This document shows, piece by piece, positions 25,160 through 32,955 of a stretch of 64,000 nucleotides of DNA. Position 1 is the stretch's first letter, and every line of letters begins with the position of its first letter. The DNA is from Streptomyces spiralis (lineage in GTDB: Bacteria > Actinomycetota > Actinomycetes > Streptomycetales > Streptomycetaceae), in the NCBI RefSeq assembly GCF_014654675.1, contig NZ_BNBC01000002.1, positions 310,001 through 374,000 of the forward strand, read 5' to 3'. The position numbers and the translations under genes were made by a program. The notes under the pieces are model-generated. The model had not been told where the DNA came from. It saw only the letters and a program-made list of their open reading frames with translations, and did no database searches.

Positions 25160-25500
25160 CCGGGATCGACGCCGTCGAGCGCGCATGCACCTGCTCGGGG
25201 ACTCGGCCGGCGGCAGCCTCGCCGCGCCGTACGCGGCCCGCCGCCCCGGGCGGGGGCACGGTTCGCGCTCATCACCACCGCCCTGCGCCCGCTCGGCCTG
25301 TGCGCCACGGCGAGGGCCGCCCGGCCGCCGCCCGGCTGCGGCGGGACGAGCCGTGGTCCGACACGGCGGGACCCCGTCGCGACCTGGCCCGCCGGGCCGC
25401 CGAGGCATCGACCCGGCGTGGTTCGTGCGCCGTGTCGCCGCCTTCTTCGCGGTCACCGCGCCGCCCTCGGCGAGGTGACCGCCCGGCCGGCGCCGATCCG
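25160..25500 (+). pseudogene. Decayed alpha/beta hydrolase
   Basis: Recognisable blocks fall in different frames: MHLLGDSAGGSLAAPYAAR (nucleophile elbow), then RFALITTALRPLGL, then RPAAARLRRDEPWSDTA, then GIDPAWFVRRVAAFFAVTA back in the first frame. At least three frameshifts separate them and no intact start or end is visible. The 646-bp stretch from 25023 to 25668 otherwise holds only the paaK operator and the DUF397 promoter region. Confidence 0.6.
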
Positions 25501-25668
25501 GTTACGGTGCCCGGCAGAGGACGGGGCACCACGGGCCGTCCGTCCTCTCCGTGCGCCTGGCGGGAGCGGAGCAACCGGCTCCTCAAAGGTCCCCCTCGCG
25601 TGGCCTGTCGGCACCCGGGTGCGATCGCTAGGCTGGCCCGCGGACGACGAATCGGGAGGAGCACGGAC

Positions 25669-25911
25669 GTGGCCGAGAGTACTGTCCAGCAGCACCCGCT
25701 CGCGGGATGGGACAAGCCGGAGCTGGACCTCAGCAGCGCCGAGTGGCAGTCCAGCAGTCGCGGCCTGGGAGATGTCCAGATCGCCTTTGTCGAGGGATTC
25801 ATCGCGATGCGCAACAGCGGCCGCCCGGGCGGTCCGTCCCTGATCTTCACCCCGGCGGAATGGGGCGCGTTCGTGTCGGGGGCGCGGGAGGGGGAGTTCG
25901 ACCTCACCTGA
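25669..25911 (+). CDS. DUF397 protein
   Basis: A small protein of 80 aa of the DUF397 family (LDLSSAEWQSSSRGLGDVQI, then AMRNSGRPGGPSLIFTPAEW and AFVSGAREGEFDL). GGGAGGA lies 8 nt before the GTG at 25669, and a TAGGCT -10-like hexamer lies at 25629. In Streptomyces these proteins usually pair with an adjacent XRE-family helix-turn-helix gene (the abaA/BldB and Scr1/Scr2 type); none is next to this one, so it is an orphan. It would act in the cytosol. Confidence 0.87.
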   Translation: MAESTVQQHPLAGWDKPELDLSSAEWQSSSRGLGDVQIAFVEGFIAMRNSGRPGGPSLIFTPAEWGAFVSGAREGEFDLT

Positions 25912-26049
25912 CGGGCGCGGATCGGGGGGTGTGCCCGGCGCTTTTGGGGACACGCGATCTGTGAGGGCCTGCCGGGCCGGCACCGTCGCCGGGCCGGACC
26001 CGGCACGAGCCCGGCAGCGGGCAGGGTCGCCACCCGGAGGTGAGGAACC

Positions 26050-26961
26050 ATGAGCAGCCCGCCGGTCGTCGCCGCCGTCGACGGCTCGGACGACAGCCTG
26101 CGCGCCCTGGACTGGGCCCTGGACGCGGCCCGGCGGCGAGGAGCGCTCCTGCGGGCGGTGCATGTGCGGCAGTACGCCACCTGGGCCCCCGACGTCCTGG
26201 TCGCCGGCCCGCCGAACGGCGAGGACGACCCGGTGCTCGACCACGCCCGCACCCACCTGGCCGGGCGCACCGACGACGGCACGCCGGTCGAGTACGTGAC
26301 CCTGGACGGACTGCCCGGCGCGTTGCTGCCCGAACTGGGCGCCGGCGCACAGCTGTTGGTGCTCGGCTCACGGGGCCGCGGCGGCTTCGCCAGCCTGCTG
26401 CTCGGCTCCAACGGCCTGGCCGCCGCCCGGGACGCCGAGTGCCCGGTCGTCGTGGTGCCCCGGCCCGGCCGAGCGGTCCACGACGAGGCGGGCGAGGCAC
26501 CTACCGCCCCGGGGCCCCGGGTGGTCGTCGGCCTGAACGTCGACAGCCCCGACGAGGCGGTGACGGAGTTCGCCTTCACCGAGGCCGCGCGGCGCGGGGC
26601 CCGGGTCCGGGTGGTGGTCGCCTACGCCTGGCCCGCCCGGACCTGGCTCGCTCCCAACGAGTACATCTCGCCGCTGATCGACCAGGGCGAGGTGGAGAAC
26701 GAGGTCCGGACCCTGGCCGAGGGCTTCCTCGACCCGCACCGCGCCCGGCACCCCGGCGTACCCGCCGACCTGCACGTGGCGCCCGGCGACGCGGCCGGCC
26801 ACCTGGTCGCCGCCTCCGGGGACGCCGAACTCGTCGTGGTGGGCCGCCACCGCCGTCGGCTGCTCGCCCCGGCCCGCATGATCGGCTCCGTCACCCACGC
26901 CGTCCTGCTGCACGCGGCAAGCCCGATCGCGGTGGTCCCCCCGTCACCCCCCGAGGAGTGA
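26050..26961 (+). CDS. Universal stress protein, tandem UspA domains
   Basis: A 303-aa protein of two UspA domains (about 5-140 and 155-300). Domain 1 opens with VVAAVDGSDDSLRALDWAL and keeps the ATP-binding loop as GSRGRGGFASLLLGSN. Domain 2 opens with VVVGLNVDSPDEAV, but its loop is altered to GRHRRRLLAPARMIGS, losing the paired glycines. GAGGAACC precedes the ATG at 26050. Streptomyces homologues are induced by hypoxia or stationary phase; no matching control site is visible here. Confidence 0.92.
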   Translation: MSSPPVVAAVDGSDDSLRALDWALDAARRRGALLRAVHVRQYATWAPDVLVAGPPNGEDDPVLDHARTHLAGRTDDGTPVEYVTLDGLPGALLPELGAGAQLLVLGSRGRGGFASLLLGSNGLAAARDAECPVVVVPRPGRAVHDEAGEAPTAPGPRVVVGLNVDSPDEAVTEFAFTEAARRGARVRVVVAYAWPARTWLAPNEYISPLIDQGEVENEVRTLAEGFLDPHRARHPGVPADLHVAPGDAAGHLVAASGDAELVVVGRHRRRLLAPARMIGSVTHAVLLHAASPIAVVPPSPPEE

Positions 26962-27079
26962 ACGCCGCACACGCACGGCACACGGTGCCCTGCGCCGAAC
27001 GGGTTCGGGTGATTTCGGGAAGGGGCTGGAGGGGCTGCCCGGAGGACGCGGAGGGGGCCGGGGCACGTACCATGGCGGC

Positions 27080-27577
27080 ATGTCGTTCCTCCGTCGCCGT
27101 AGCGCCACCCCCGCCGGGCCCGACTTCGACGTACTGGCCATGGACCCGGGCGACTGGCCCGGCAACCTCGGCGCCGGGCTGCTGCCCGCGCCGGACGGCA
27201 CCTGCCAGGGTGTGTTCCTGCGCTACGACCTGTTCGGCGGCCGCGGCACCGCGATGATCATCGGCAATCTCCCCGAGGGCTCCCCGGCCCGGGAGGTCGC
27301 CGAGGGCGAGGTGCCCTTCGAGGTGGCCCAGCTGCTGCTCGCCCTGGAGAACGACGAGGAGGTCACCGTCGTCGGCACCGAGGACATGCCGGTGCTGCAG
27401 GGTGACAACCTCCTGATCGTGCGCCGGCTGAAGCTCTCCGAGAGCCGGATCTCCTGCGTGCAGTTCGACCGCAGCGACGGCGTCCTGGTCACCATCGCCG
27501 CCTGGGACCGCCCGATCACCGACGACCTGTACGCCCTCCTCAAGCCGCTGCCCGCCGAGCTGTTCCAGCAGGGCTGA
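27080..27577 (+). CDS. Conserved hypothetical protein
   Basis: A soluble 165-aa protein I do not recognise. It is acidic, with no signal peptide or membrane span. Ordered-looking stretches include DFDVLAMDPGDWPGNLGAGL, FEVAQLLLALENDEEVTVVG and VTIAAWDRPITDDLYALLKP. A TACCAT hexamer at 27069 ends 5 nt before the ATG, and no Shine-Dalgarno is present, so the mRNA may be nearly leaderless. It is followed directly by a strong terminator. Confidence 0.75.
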   Translation: MSFLRRRSATPAGPDFDVLAMDPGDWPGNLGAGLLPAPDGTCQGVFLRYDLFGGRGTAMIIGNLPEGSPAREVAEGEVPFEVAQLLLALENDEEVTVVGTEDMPVLQGDNLLIVRRLKLSESRISCVQFDRSDGVLVTIAAWDRPITDDLYALLKPLPAELFQQG

Positions 27578-27600
27578 CCGACCGGATCAGGCGGCGAGCG

Positions 27601-27640
27601 AAGGGCCGGCCCCCGTCGAGCGAGAGGCCGGCCCTTTTCC
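27601..27640. terminator. Bidirectional terminator after the hypothetical gene
   Basis: AAGGGCCGGCC pairs with GGCCGGCCCTT across a 14-nt loop and is followed by TTTT, a near-classical intrinsic terminator between convergent stops at 27577 and 27666. Confidence 0.85.
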
Positions 27641-27665
27641 CCCGTGGTCCCGCGTACCGCGGTCC

Positions 27666-29666
27666 CTACCGGACCGAGGACTCCAGCTGCACGTCCGCGG
27701 CCCGTACGAACTCCACCCGGTGGCCGAACTGGATCTCGTAGTACAGATCCTTGCCGGTCACCACCCGGTGCGAGTCCGTGGTGAAGGTGACCGCGTACAG
27801 GTACTCGCCCGGCACCAGGTCACCGACCACGTACTTCTGGCCCGCGAGCAGCTTGTACGGCAGCGGCGACACCGACTGCGCGGGCACGCCCGCCGGATAG
27901 GCCTCCTTCTCCGGATACGCCCGCCCGTACACGGGCACACTGTCCAGCCCGGCCTTCGGCGTCACCACCAGCCCCGCCGCGTTCACCGCGGTGGGCTGCT
28001 GCGCCGGGTTCTGGAACCAGGCCTTCTGCCCCAGGTACCAGATCGCCGTCCAGTCGCCCTGCCGGTCGGCGACCGCGTACTGCTGACCGGTCTCCACCCG
28101 CGAGGCCACGTCGTTGACGTCGATCGTCGAGTCACTGCCGTCCGGCCTCAGCCCGATGTCCTTGATCAGCGGCGAGGAGGTGTCCGGCTGCGAGTACAGC
28201 CGCACCTCGCTGGAGCCGTGTGCGGCGCACAGCTCGCCGGACGTCTCGCAGCCCGTGTACTCCGGCTGGTTGGCGGTGTAGTCGGGGCGGATGGTCACCA
28301 GCCCGCCGTTCTTGCCGGCGGTGGCCTCGAACGGCCGGCCGAGCAGCTGGAAGTAGTGCTGCCAGTCCCAGTACGGCCCCGGGTCGGTGTGCATGCCGGG
28401 GATGGTCCCGGTGGTGGGGCCCGGCACCGTGTCGTGGCCGAGGATGTGCTGCCGGTCCAGCGGGATGCCGTACTTCCCGGCGAGGTACTTCACCAGCCGC
28501 GCCGAGGAACGGTACATCGCCTCCGTGTACCAGGCGTCCGGATCGGCGAGGAACCCCTCGTGCTCCAGGCCGATCGAGGCCGCGTTGACGTACCAGTTCC
28601 CCGCGTGCCAGGCCACGTCCTTGGCCTTCACATGCTGGGCGATGTGCCCGTCGGTGGAGCGCAGCGTGTAGTTCCACGACACATAGGTGGGGTCCTTGAT
28701 CAGATTGAGGACCCCGTCCCAGCTGCCCTCGGTGTCGTGGATGACGATGTAGCGGATGCGCTGCGAGGCCGGCCGGTCGGACACGTCGTGGTTGCCGTAG
28801 TCGTCGGTGCCGAACTGCTCGTACGGCGCCGGGATCCACTCGCAGGACACCGAGGCCGGGCACTCGGTGCCGGCCGCCGAGACGTTCCGCAGCCCGGTCA
28901 GCGCCAGCTGCGTCAGGTCCGGCGCGAGCTGCGGCCGGGCGGCCAGGACGACCTGCTGCCCGGCGTCGGTGGTGCGCCGCTCGCCGGAGCGGATCACGTC
29001 GTAGACGTCGTTGGCGTACGCCGCCGCCGTGGCGCTGTCGTCCGCCCCGGAGAACTCGGCCACCGCCCCGTACCAGTCGGCCGGGTTCTCGCTCAGCGGC
29101 TCGCCGAGCTTCTTCTGGGCGGCGGCCAGCAGCGCCGCACCGCCCTCGACGTTCGCCGCCGCGTCGCTGCGCAGCCGCTCGGCGGGGATACCGGTCAGCC
29201 CGGCCGCCTTGGTCAGGGTCTTCAGCCGGTCGGGCAGTTCGGAGTCCGTCGGCACCTTCGCGTCCGGGTGCAGGGCCGGGCGGGCGCTGTCGCCGCGTGC
29301 GTCCTCGGTGCCCTCGCTGTGGTGCGGGGCACGGGCGAGCGCGGTGCGTGCGTCGGTGAGGTGCATCGGGCCGTAGCCGCCGGTCACACTCGGCGCGCCG
29401 CCGTGCCCGTCCCAGCGGGACTGCAGATAGGACACGCCCAGCAGGACGCTGAGCGGCACGTGGTACTCGGCGGAGGCGGAGGTGAACGCGTGCTGCAGCC
29501 GGCCGGTGTCGTCCGCGGCGGCGCCCGCGGAGGGGGCGGCGCCCAGCAGCGGCAGCAGCAGCGCGGCGGCGGCGACCGCGCCGGCCGCCGTGCGCGCGCC
29601 TCCCCCCGCTCTCGGCGCGCGTCCGCGGGCCGGTGCAGGTCTGGGGTGGGTGGCGGGTCCTCGCAA
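27666..29666 (-). CDS. Secreted N-acetylmuramoyl-L-alanine amidase (PGRP type)
   Basis: A secreted peptidoglycan amidase of 666 aa. A basic n-region, a hydrophobic stretch and SAGAAA form the signal peptide. Residues about 55-250 are helical and resemble a lysozyme-like/transglycosylase-type fold. The amidase_2/PGRP domain (about 295-440) has the zinc ligands in YIVIHDTEGSWDG, GLEHEGF and ILGHDTVPGP. The C-terminal third is SH3-like and beta-rich. The start is TTG at 29666, with CAGGAGG 5 nt upstream. A TTGACG/TACGAC promoter lies 100 nt upstream. Confidence 0.87.
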   Translation of the reverse strand: MRGPATHPRPAPARGRAPRAGGGARTAAGAVAAAALLLPLLGAAPSAGAAADDTGRLQHAFTSASAEYHVPLSVLLGVSYLQSRWDGHGGAPSVTGGYGPMHLTDARTALARAPHHSEGTEDARGDSARPALHPDAKVPTDSELPDRLKTLTKAAGLTGIPAERLRSDAAANVEGGAALLAAAQKKLGEPLSENPADWYGAVAEFSGADDSATAAAYANDVYDVIRSGERRTTDAGQQVVLAARPQLAPDLTQLALTGLRNVSAAGTECPASVSCEWIPAPYEQFGTDDYGNHDVSDRPASQRIRYIVIHDTEGSWDGVLNLIKDPTYVSWNYTLRSTDGHIAQHVKAKDVAWHAGNWYVNAASIGLEHEGFLADPDAWYTEAMYRSSARLVKYLAGKYGIPLDRQHILGHDTVPGPTTGTIPGMHTDPGPYWDWQHYFQLLGRPFEATAGKNGGLVTIRPDYTANQPEYTGCETSGELCAAHGSSEVRLYSQPDTSSPLIKDIGLRPDGSDSTIDVNDVASRVETGQQYAVADRQGDWTAIWYLGQKAWFQNPAQQPTAVNAAGLVVTPKAGLDSVPVYGRAYPEKEAYPAGVPAQSVSPLPYKLLAGQKYVVGDLVPGEYLYAVTFTTDSHRVVTGKDLYYEIQFGHRVEFVRAADVQLESSVR

Positions 29667-29764
29667 TGCAGCCTCCTGGGGCGCTCGAGCGTGGCGGGGC
29701 GTGCGGGGCTGGTACCACTGAGACCCAGGGGCTGCGACAGCTCCCGCGGGTTCAGGCGTGATCA

Positions 29765-29793
29765 GTCGTACCGGCTGCCCGACGATCCGTCAA
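29765..29793 (-). promoter_or_regulatory. Promoter of the amidase gene, within the 29667-30020 spacer
   Basis: On the minus strand, TTGACG (29793-29788), 17 nt, then TACGAC (29770-29765). A second TTGACG lies about 37 nt upstream. The rest of this 354-bp spacer holds only the terminator at 29962-30014. Confidence 0.5.
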
Positions 29794-29961
29794 TCATGCG
29801 CACGCCACCGTGATTTCCCACGTCAATCGGGGTTCCGGCGAGTTTCGTGACGGCGGGACCGGGGCCTGCGGGGCGTCAGTGGCGTACACCAATGGCCTCG
29901 CCACGGGTACTCCGAAAGTGAGACACGCAGGGGAAGCGGAGTGGCACACGAAATGTCACAC

Positions 29962-30014
29962 GACAAAGGTCCGCGGGGCGCCGCCGTGCGGCGGACGCGC
30001 CACGGACCTTTGTC
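29962..30014. terminator. Long hairpin terminator of the APH-like gene
   Basis: GACAAAGGTCCG pairs with CGGACCTTTGTC, enclosing a second GC-rich stem (GCGCCGCC region). It begins 7 nt past the APH stop at 30021. Confidence 0.8.
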
Positions 30015-30020
30015 CCCGTG

Positions 30021-31160
30021 TCAGCGAGTGCCGACCGCCGCCCGCACGGCCCGGCGGGCCAGTTGGCAGTCGTCGTGCAGCCGCCGCAGCAGCAGCCGCT
30101 GTTCCTCGCCGGACGGCACGGCACCCGGATGGGCCGGGCCCGGTGCGGCCGGGGCCGCGTCGTGCATCGAGCGCTGCACGGCCGTCTCGTACGTACGGAT
30201 CTCCCGGGTCAGCACCAGCATCAGGTTCACCAGGAAGGCGTCCCGCGCCGCCGGGCCCGCCGCCTGGGCGAGCTGGCTGATCTGCCGCCGCGCCACGGGT
30301 GCGTCCCCGAGCACCGACCACAGCGTCGCCAGGTCGTAGCCCGGCAGGTACCAGCCCGCGTGCTCCCAGTCCACCAGCACTGGACCGGCCGGTGAGAGCA
30401 GGATGTTCGCGAGCAGCGCGTCGCCGTGGCAGAACTGGCCCATGCCCTGCCGGCCCGCGGCGTGCGCGATGCCGTGCAGCAGCTTCTGCAGGTCGCCCAT
30501 GTCGCGGTCGGTGAGCAGCCCCAGCTCGTGGTAGCGGGAGATGCGGGCGGCGTAGTCCAGCGGGGCGTCGAACGTGCCCGCCGGCGGGCGCCAGGAGTTC
30601 AGCCGGCAGATCGCTCCGAGGGCCGCCCTGATGTCCGCCCGCGGCGGGGTCTCCACCGGGTGCCGCTGGAGCGCGGCCACCCGGCCCGGCATGCGCTCGA
30701 TCACCAGTGTGCAGTTGTCCGGGTCCGCCGCGATCAGCCGGGGCACACGGACCGGTGGCCGGTGCCGGACGAACGAGCGGTATGCGGCTATCTCGTGCCG
30801 GTACCGCTCGGCCCACGCGGGCGAGTGGTCCAATAAGCACTTGGCGACGGCCGTGCTGCGCCCGGTCGTGCCGACCAGGAGCACGGAGCGGCCGCTGCGG
30901 CGCAGCACCTGCACCGGAGCGAACTCCGGACAGATCCGGTGCACCGAGGCCAGCGCCGTGCGCAGCTGGGCGCCCTGGGGGCCGGACAAGTCGATTCTCC
31001 CGCTGAGCGGTTGTGTGCCGATCCCCGCGGCGCGCCGCGGTCGGCCCGCACCGAGCACGGGGGCCGCCGGACGCGCGGGGTCGAGGTAGGGGCCGCCGAC
31101 GCCCGGACGGGGGCGCAGCGACCGGGGCGGGGCGGACACGGAGGACGATGCTGCGTACAT
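30021..31160 (-). CDS. Aminoglycoside-phosphotransferase-family kinase
   Basis: An APH/choline-kinase-fold protein of 379 aa. AVAKCLLDH supplies the ATP-binding Lys, [14 protein letters not shown] is the catalytic loop (Asp and Asn), and [20 protein letters not shown] is the Mg-binding segment. The first 60 residues are Pro/Arg-rich and probably disordered. The ATG at 31160 is preferred over 31250, though its nearest Shine-Dalgarno-like AAGGGA is 13 nt away. It is divergent from the NsdA-like regulator. The substrate is unknown; resistance is only one option for this fold. Confidence 0.83.
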   Translation of the reverse strand: MYAASSSVSAPPRSLRPRPGVGGPYLDPARPAAPVLGAGRPRRAAGIGTQPLSGRIDLSGPQGAQLRTALASVHRICPEFAPVQVLRRSGRSVLLVGTTGRSTAVAKCLLDHSPAWAERYRHEIAAYRSFVRHRPPVRVPRLIAADPDNCTLVIERMPGRVAALQRHPVETPPRADIRAALGAICRLNSWRPPAGTFDAPLDYAARISRYHELGLLTDRDMGDLQKLLHGIAHAAGRQGMGQFCHGDALLANILLSPAGPVLVDWEHAGWYLPGYDLATLWSVLGDAPVARRQISQLAQAAGPAARDAFLVNLMLVLTREIRTYETAVQRSMHDAAPAAPGPAHPGAVPSGEEQRLLLRRLHDDCQLARRAVRAAVGTR

Positions 31161-31316
31161 GACCGAGACAGATCCCTTCGTGTGCCTGCTGCTTGATGCG
31201 CGCTGCCCGGCCCGGTGGCCCTGACGCACCCTGGGGAATGCGCCTGTCATATCGACGGGCCACCGGGTCGGGGTGGCGCGTTCCTACCTGACACCCGTTG
31301 TCCCGTGGCACACCAT

Positions 31317-31346
31317 CTGGCGCACCCTGGCGAACCCTGGCGAATA
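31317..31346 (+). repeat. Three 10-bp direct repeats upstream of the NsdA-like gene
   Basis: CTGGCGCACC, CTGGCGAACC and CTGGCGAATA are in tandem. A 10-bp period puts each copy on the same DNA face, as in iteron-type regulator sites, 60 nt before the GTG at 31407. Confidence 0.7.
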
Positions 31347-31406
31347 GTCGCCCGGCAAGTCTCGGCGGGTCTACTGTCAACTCAGCCGAGTACCTGGGGG
31401 CTTGAC

Positions 31407-32900
31407 GTGACAGGACAACCCAACACCCGTCTCGCGGACCTGTTCGGCCTGGCCGGCTGGTCCAAAGGGGAACTCGCGAGGCTGGTCAACCGGCAGGCGG
31501 CGGCCATGGGCCACCCCCAGTTGGCGACCGACACCTCCCGGGTGCGGCGGTGGATCGACACGGGAGAGATCCCGCGCGATCCCGTACCGCGGGTGCTGGC
31601 GGCCCTGTTCACCGAGCGTCTCGGCCGTGTCGTGACCATCGAGGACCTCGGTCTGGTACGGCACGGGCGCACGGGGAAACGGCAGGGCGACGGGAGTGTG
31701 GACCTTCCCGACGGAGTGCCGTGGGCGCCCGAGCAGACCGCCGCGGTCCTCACCGAATTCACGGGAATGGACCTCATGCTCAACCGACGCGGCTTGGTGG
31801 GCGCGGGTGCCGCGCTCACCGCGGGATCCGCACTCAGCGGCGCCATGCACGACTGGCTGCACACCGACCCCACGCTCAAGGCCGACGGCCCCCGACTCGA
31901 CCAGCCCCTGCACGCCGACCCCGCCGGGTACGACCGTTACGACGCCGCTCCCGTCGGGTCGCAGGAAGTCGAGGAACTGGAACGCTCGGTGGAGGTGTTC
32001 CGGGCCTGGGACGCGGCCCGCGGTGGCGGGCTTCAGCGCAAGGCGGTGGTCGGCCAGCTCAACGAGGTGGGCGGCATGCTCGCCTACCGCCACCCACCCC
32101 ACCTCCAGCGGCGCCTGTGGGGCGTCGCCGCCAACCTCGCCGTCCTGGCGGGCTGGATGTCGCACGACGTCGGTCTGGAGCCGACCGCGCAGAAGTACTT
32201 CGTCATCGCCGCGCACGCCGCACGCGAGGGCGGCGACCGCCCCCGCGCGGGCGAGGCGCTCTCTCGCGCGGCACGCCAGATGGTGCATCTGGGCCGGCCC
32301 GACGAGGCGCTGGACCTGATGAAGCTCGCCCAGTCCGGCTCGGGCGAGCGTCTGCAGCCGCGCACCAAGGCGATGTTCCACACCATCGAGGCCTGGGCGC
32401 AGGCGTCGATGGGCAAGGGCCAGGCGATGCGCCGCACCCTCGGGCAGGCGGAGGACCTGTTCGTCTCCGAGAAGGGCGACGCGGAGCCGCTCGACTGGAT
32501 GCAGACCTTCAAGGACGAGGATCTGTACGGCATGCACGCGCTGGCGTACCGCACGCTGGCCGAGTTCGACCCGGGCGCGGCCGTGCACGCCCAGCACTAC
32601 GCGGAGAAGGCCCTGACCCTGCGCGTCGACGGGCGCGAGCGGTCGAAGATCTTCGACCATCTCTCCATGGCCTCCGCCTGCTTCATCGCGGACGATCCCG
32701 AACAGGCGGCGCGGTACGCCCGGCTGGCCCTGATGGCGATGGGGTCGAACTCCTCCCGCCGCACCTGGGACCGGCTGCGCCAGATGTACCGGCTGACCGC
32801 CCAGTTCGCGAGCTATCCGAAGATCCACGAGCTGCGGGAGGAGATCCGGCTGGTCATGCCCAAGGGCAAGGGCAAGAGCCCGGGCAGCGCACTCGCGTAG
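31407..32900 (+). CDS. NsdA/NsdB-type developmental regulator
   Basis: A regulator-like protein of 497 aa with the strongly conserved start LADLFGLAGWSKGELARLVN and RVRRWIDTGEIPRDPVPRVL. This resembles NsdA, a negative regulator of sporulation and antibiotic production in Streptomyces coelicolor. The N-terminus looks like a helix-turn-helix; from about 175 TPR-like helices follow (ALSRAARQMVHLGRPDEALD, QHYAEKALTLRV). A Tat-like RRGLVGAGAALTAGSAL segment lies at about 130, internal, so it is probably not a signal. GGGGG lies 6 nt before the GTG at 31407. The symbol is left blank because the context does not settle which paralogue this is. Confidence 0.8.
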   Translation: MTGQPNTRLADLFGLAGWSKGELARLVNRQAAAMGHPQLATDTSRVRRWIDTGEIPRDPVPRVLAALFTERLGRVVTIEDLGLVRHGRTGKRQGDGSVDLPDGVPWAPEQTAAVLTEFTGMDLMLNRRGLVGAGAALTAGSALSGAMHDWLHTDPTLKADGPRLDQPLHADPAGYDRYDAAPVGSQEVEELERSVEVFRAWDAARGGGLQRKAVVGQLNEVGGMLAYRHPPHLQRRLWGVAANLAVLAGWMSHDVGLEPTAQKYFVIAAHAAREGGDRPRAGEALSRAARQMVHLGRPDEALDLMKLAQSGSGERLQPRTKAMFHTIEAWAQASMGKGQAMRRTLGQAEDLFVSEKGDAEPLDWMQTFKDEDLYGMHALAYRTLAEFDPGAAVHAQHYAEKALTLRVDGRERSKIFDHLSMASACFIADDPEQAARYARLALMAMGSNSSRRTWDRLRQMYRLTAQFASYPKIHELREEIRLVMPKGKGKSPGSALA

Positions 32901-32955
32901 GGGTCGGTCGGTACCCTGCGACTACGTCGTCACCACCTCTTCGTCGTCACTATGG

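Noticed and set aside
29894..29920. GGGTAC as a sigma-B-type promoter at about 29905
   Set aside because: No GNNT is found 14-16 nt upstream and no gene starts downstream on that strand.
30021..31160. Aminoglycoside resistance determinant
   Set aside because: Only the general APH fold is visible; there is no producer cluster, and many such kinases act on other small molecules.
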